Below, in pieces: positions 15,075 to 18,055 of a DNA stretch of 18,055 nucleotides. Each line of letters opens with the position of its first letter. Position 1 is the stretch's first letter. The translations under genes were made by a program, and so were the position numbers. The notes below the pieces were generated by a model, which searched no databases, was not told where the DNA came from, and was given only the letters and a program-made list of their open reading frames with translations. Location of the stretch: the NCBI GenBank assembly GCA_030654205.1, contig JAURXW010000273.1, positions 1-18,055 of the forward strand, written 5' to 3'. The stretch is from Bacteriovorax sp. GTDB lineage: Bacteria > Bdellovibrionota > Bacteriovoracia > Bacteriovoracales > Bacteriovoracaceae.

Positions 15075-15100
15075 GTCTAAATTTGTTATAAATTCTAGAC
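15075..15100 (+). promoter_or_regulatory. Imperfect inverted repeat, likely operator of the acyl-CoA dehydrogenase genes
   Basis: GTCTA-AATTT and AAATT-C-TAGAC form two 5+5 base arms around GTTAT, with one unpaired C. The right end falls on the -35 position (15095-15100) for a consensus TATAAT at 15118-15123, 17 bases on. The -35 hexamer itself (CTAGAC) is poor, as is usual for regulated promoters. TetR- or GntR-type fatty-acid regulators bind sites of this sort. The element also lies upstream of the divergent GH42-like gene, so it may affect both. Confidence 0.38.
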
Positions 15101-15144
15101 TTGATAATTACGAAAATTATAATCTGCAAAAAGGCGGTAATGCA

Positions 15145-16290
15145 ATGTGGTTTTTCACTGATGAGGAAAAAGACCTTCAACGACTCTGTCGCGATTTCGC
15201 GACTAAAGAAATAGCTCCATTCGCTCATAAACATGATGAGGAAGAATCTTTTAACTTATCTGCATTTAAAAAAATGGGAGAACTAGGAGTTTTAGGAATT
15301 ACCGCCGATCCTCAATATGGTGGTGCAGGAATGGGTGCAGTCGCTGCCACTATTGCGATGGAAGAATTTGGAAAGGCCTGCGCTGGCTCTACGCTTTCTT
15401 ATCTGGCCCACGCAATTCTTTGCGTAAACAATATCCAAAATAATGGCTCTGTTGCTCAAAAAGAAAAATATCTTCCCAAGTTAATCTCCGGTGAACATAT
15501 CGGTTGTATGGGAATGAGTGAACCTGAATATGGATCTGATGCCGTAGGTATTCAAACCAAGGCTCAAAAAAATGCCGATGGATCTTACGTTATTAACGGT
15601 ACAAAAATGTGGATCACTAATGCTCAATATGCAGATATAGCCTATGTGTATACACGCACTGGAAGTGAACGAAAAAATCTTTCAACTTTTATTGTTGAAA
15701 AAGGAACGCCTGGTTTTTCAGTAGGAAAACCTATTCATAAAATGGGAATGAGATCAAGCCCAACGGGAGAACTTGTTTTTGAAAATGCGAAAGTTCCCGC
15801 ATCTCAACTAGTGGGTGGTGAAGGTGATTCCATTTATCATATGATGAAAAATCTTGATATAGAACGAATTACAATCGCTGGTATCTCTCTTGGAATTGCT
15901 CAAGCCTGTGTTGACCAATGTATAAAATATGCAGGTGAGAGAAAGCAATTTGGAAAACATCTTGGTTCTTTTCAAATGATTCAAAAAATGGTTGCTGAAA
16001 TGGCCACTGAAACTGAGATGATGAGAAGCTTCCTCTACACTACTGCCAAAAAATACGATATGGGAGAACGAGGACCTTCGATGGCCGCACAAGTAAAACT
16101 TGCGCTACCAAAAATGGCAACAAAAATTGCTCTAGATGCCATCCAACTTCACGGTGGATATGGTTACTCTCGCGAGTTTCCTCTTGAGCGTATGATGAGG
16201 GACAACAAGCTCAATGAAATTGGAGCTGGAACAAATGAAATTATGATTATGATTATTGCCAAGAATTTATTAACCAATACGAGAGACTAA
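15145..16290 (+). CDS. Acyl-CoA dehydrogenase, isovaleryl-CoA dehydrogenase-like
   Basis: This 381-residue FAD enzyme removes two hydrogens from acyl-CoA and passes electrons to an electron-transfer flavoprotein. The first family signature is CMGMSEPEYGSDA, and the FAD-binding and C-terminal blocks RKQFGKHLGSFQ and LHGGYGYSREFPLERMMRD are typical. The usual catalytic Glu position is Ala361 (EIGAGTNEI), as in isovaleryl-CoA dehydrogenase. The base is instead likely Glu240 in NLDIERITIAG, matching Glu254 of human IVD. This supports a branched-chain (leucine breakdown) substrate, though long-chain members share the trait. The ATG has a loosely placed AAGG. It is first in a three-gene unit. Confidence 0.92.
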   Translation: MWFFTDEEKDLQRLCRDFATKEIAPFAHKHDEEESFNLSAFKKMGELGVLGITADPQYGGAGMGAVAATIAMEEFGKACAGSTLSYLAHAILCVNNIQNNGSVAQKEKYLPKLISGEHIGCMGMSEPEYGSDAVGIQTKAQKNADGSYVINGTKMWITNAQYADIAYVYTRTGSERKNLSTFIVEKGTPGFSVGKPIHKMGMRSSPTGELVFENAKVPASQLVGGEGDSIYHMMKNLDIERITIAGISLGIAQACVDQCIKYAGERKQFGKHLGSFQMIQKMVAEMATETEMMRSFLYTTAKKYDMGERGPSMAAQVKLALPKMATKIALDAIQLHGGYGYSREFPLERMMRDNKLNEIGAGTNEIMIMIIAKNLLTNTRD

Positions 16291-16312
16291 ACTTCAAGGA
16301 ATAATTGAGCAT

Positions 16313-17461
16313 ATGAATGAAATACAACTTGAATTAAAAAATCAATTAGAAAAATTTCGTCTTCAAAAAATCGAGCCTCATATGGAGCATGATGACGAGA
16401 GCGAAACTTTTCGCATGGATATTTTTTCGGAATTAGGCTCTTTAGGTTTTACTGGAATGACTCTTCCTGAAGAATTTGGAGGCATGGGTTTATCTTATGA
16501 AGATTTTTCCATTGCGCTTTGTGAAATCGCCAAATCCTCTGTGTCTTATGCCGTAACTATTTCCGTTTCTTGTATGGTTCAAGCTATTATTAATGAATTT
16601 GGAAACTCAACCCAAAAAAATAAATACCTTCCTGCTCTCACTTCAGGTAGCGAAATCGGAGCCTTTTGTTTAAGCGAATCTGGTGCAGGCTCAGATGCAG
16701 CGGCACTCGTTACTTCGGCAAAAAAATGCCAACATAATGGTCAAGCAGGCTATATGCTTAATGGTTCAAAAATTTGGATTACTTCAGGGGGAATTGCAAA
16801 AACATATATTGTCATGGCACGTACCGGAGAAGCTGGCGGAAAAGGAGTATCGGCTTTTATTGTTCGCGATGGAACTCCTGGTTTTAGTTTTGGAAAAAAA
16901 GAAAGAAAAATGGGTTGGAGAATTTCTCCCACTCGCGAACTCCTATTTCACAATTGCTTTGTTCCCGAAGGAAATCTTTTAGCAAATGAAGGTGATGGGT
17001 TTAAAATTGCGATGGCCGCCTTGGACAAAGGGCGCTTTACGATTGGTGCAATTGCCGTTGGCTGCGCGGAACGAGCCCTTGATGAATCAGTTAGATATGC
17101 ATTAAGTAGACACCAATTTAAACAAGCTATTTTTGATTTTCAAGGACTGCAATTTATGATGGCCGATATGGCGACAGAAATTGAGTGCTCTCGCCTACTC
17201 GTTTTGCAAGCGGCCGGTGATTATGATCGCGGTACACCTAATGCAAAACTCGCCTGCATGGCAAAATTAAAAGCTACTGATACAGCAATGAAAGTTACGA
17301 CAGATGCTGTGCAAATATTAGGGGGTGTCGGTTACACTCGAGAATACCCGGTCGAGCGATTTATGAGGGATGCAAAGGTGCTTCAAATCGTTGAAGGAAC
17401 TAATCAGATACAAAGAGTTGTTATTGCTCGAAATTTAAAAAAAGAATATAGTACCCATTAA
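16313..17461 (+). CDS. Acyl-CoA dehydrogenase, short/medium or branched-chain type
   Basis: The 382-residue paralogue of its upstream neighbour has both family signatures: FCLSESGAGSDAA and ILGGVGYTREYPVERFMRDAK. It keeps the canonical base, Glu361, in LQIVEGTNQIQR. The alternative helix position reads LDKGRF, with no Glu. It therefore belongs with the short-chain, medium-chain or isobutyryl-CoA dehydrogenases rather than with IVD. Substrate length cannot be read from sequence alone. It starts 22 bases after the first dehydrogenase; AAGGA lies 12 bases before the ATG, which is long. The pair probably shares one mRNA and one electron acceptor. Confidence 0.92.
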   Translation: MNEIQLELKNQLEKFRLQKIEPHMEHDDESETFRMDIFSELGSLGFTGMTLPEEFGGMGLSYEDFSIALCEIAKSSVSYAVTISVSCMVQAIINEFGNSTQKNKYLPALTSGSEIGAFCLSESGAGSDAAALVTSAKKCQHNGQAGYMLNGSKIWITSGGIAKTYIVMARTGEAGGKGVSAFIVRDGTPGFSFGKKERKMGWRISPTRELLFHNCFVPEGNLLANEGDGFKIAMAALDKGRFTIGAIAVGCAERALDESVRYALSRHQFKQAIFDFQGLQFMMADMATEIECSRLLVLQAAGDYDRGTPNAKLACMAKLKATDTAMKVTTDAVQILGGVGYTREYPVERFMRDAKVLQIVEGTNQIQRVVIARNLKKEYSTH

Positions 17462-17476
17462 GTAGGAAGGATAAAT

Positions 17477-18055
17477 ATGGCGATTAAATTTAACTTTTCT
17501 CATGAAACTAAAATTCTTGATTTTAAAAGATTAAAATCTTTTAAAAAGATTATTGCCAATCCAAAAGCTCAATTTTTTCATACTTTTGAAAGAAGCGAAT
17601 TTGTATCTTCCTCAAAAAAAATATTTACCCAATTTCAGGATCGAAAAGTTTTTATTCATGTAGGCATTGGTGGATCGAGCTTAGGTCCAGAAATGTTAAT
17701 CAATGCTCTAAAAAAAAATGACACTCAATTTATTTTTATCAATAATATTGATCCTGATGAAATTTATTCTCAACTCCAACACTTAAATAAATTTACAATA
17801 TCTGACTGTCTTTTTTATTTTGTTTCTAAATCTGGTGGGACTGCGGAAACTCTTGCGGCCTTGGCGATTATTACCAATTTTTTACTTGAAAAAAAGATTG
17901 CCCCAACTGAATTTAAAAATTATTTTGTTTTTGCCACTGACCCCAAAAAAAGCGAATTGCTTGGTATAGCTGGCCCCTTAAAGATCCAATGCCTAGAAGT
18001 TCCAAGTGATGTTGGTGGTCGCTTTTCGGCCCTTACTCCAGTTGGTTTTTTACCG
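17477..18055 (+). CDS. pgi: Glucose-6-phosphate isomerase, 3' end outside window
   Basis: The first 193 residues are visible; the frame is open to the right edge. It interconverts glucose-6-phosphate and fructose-6-phosphate. The SIS-type phosphosugar motifs are VGIGGSSLGPEM (62-73) and SKSGGTAETLA (117-127). SDVGGRFSALTPVG (177-190) matches the isomerase signature G-G-R-F-S. The N-terminus is short: the GGSS motif is near residue 65, so this is the compact bacterial form of about 410-450 residues, unlike the 549-residue E. coli enzyme. AGGAAGGA five bases upstream fixes the ATG. It follows the second dehydrogenase by 15 bases, so it is likely co-transcribed. Confidence 0.93.
   Translation, partial: MAIKFNFSHETKILDFKRLKSFKKIIANPKAQFFHTFERSEFVSSSKKIFTQFQDRKVFIHVGIGGSSLGPEMLINALKKNDTQFIFINNIDPDEIYSQLQHLNKFTISDCLFYFVSKSGGTAETLAALAIITNFLLEKKIAPTEFKNYFVFATDPKKSELLGIAGPLKIQCLEVPSDVGGRFSALTPVGFLP

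Noticed and set aside
15101..15123. TTGATA with TATAAT as a promoter
   Set aside because: The spacer is only 11 bases, too short for sigma-70; only the TATAAT was kept.
15808..16092. Minus-strand open frame within the first acyl-CoA dehydrogenase
   Set aside because: It lies wholly opposite a strongly conserved enzyme and has no ribosome site.
1..18055. tRNA, rRNA, CRISPR, insertion sequence, integrase or phage genes
   Set aside because: No cloverleaf, spaced repeats, transposase motif or terminal repeats were seen on reading both strands.

Overview
This 18 kb window is AT-rich, densely packed chromosomal DNA from a Gram-negative, double-membraned bacterium. The Tol system, LapB, SppA, a LysM lipoprotein and acyl-CoA dehydrogenases, with the low GC and the local mix of genes, suggest a delta-proteobacteria-like predator of the Bdellovibrionota, perhaps the Bacteriovorax/Peredibacter group. 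The lineage is inferred from gene content, not proven. I see no tRNA, rRNA, CRISPR array, insertion sequence or phage gene, and no gap above about 170 bases.

Layout. (1) 1-1229, minus: a truncated GAF plus AAA+ regulator of the sigma-54 activator family. It lacks both the GAFTGA loop and the Walker B acidic pair. A good sigma-70-type promoter lies upstream, with a hairpin over the predicted start. (2) 9186 down to 1360, minus: a long envelope block read as sppA, lapB, an exported SH3-like protein, an exported protein resembling an M48 peptidase that has lost its HExxH motif, an unrecognised protein with about eight membrane segments, then tolQ, tolR, tolA and tolB. Several junctions overlap by 1-8 bases, so translation is probably coupled. 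Pal is not next to tolB. (3) 9354-9686, plus: a small, charged exported protein, convergent with rlmN (9697-10809, minus). (4) 10925-11806, plus: a probably exported endonuclease/exonuclease/phosphatase-fold hydrolase. It is followed by a two-LysM lipoprotein starting at a TTG (11902-12912). (5) 15046 down to 12909, minus: a cytoplasmic protein with GH42 beta-galactosidase-like architecture but an unusual active site, coupled to an unknown 137-residue protein. The smaller gene's stop codon interlocks with that of the LysM gene in one CTAG. (6) 15145-18055, plus: two acyl-CoA dehydrogenases and the start of glucose-6-phosphate isomerase, tightly spaced.

How they fit together. The centre of the window is an envelope-maintenance neighbourhood: inner-membrane peptide clearance (SppA), LPS synthesis control (LapB), outer-membrane constriction (Tol) and three uncharacterised exported or membrane proteins between them. 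The right end is acyl-CoA and sugar-phosphate metabolism. The best candidates for something undescribed are the pseudo-M48/SH3/membrane trio between lapB and tol, the degenerate sigma-54-type regulator, and the GH42-like pair.
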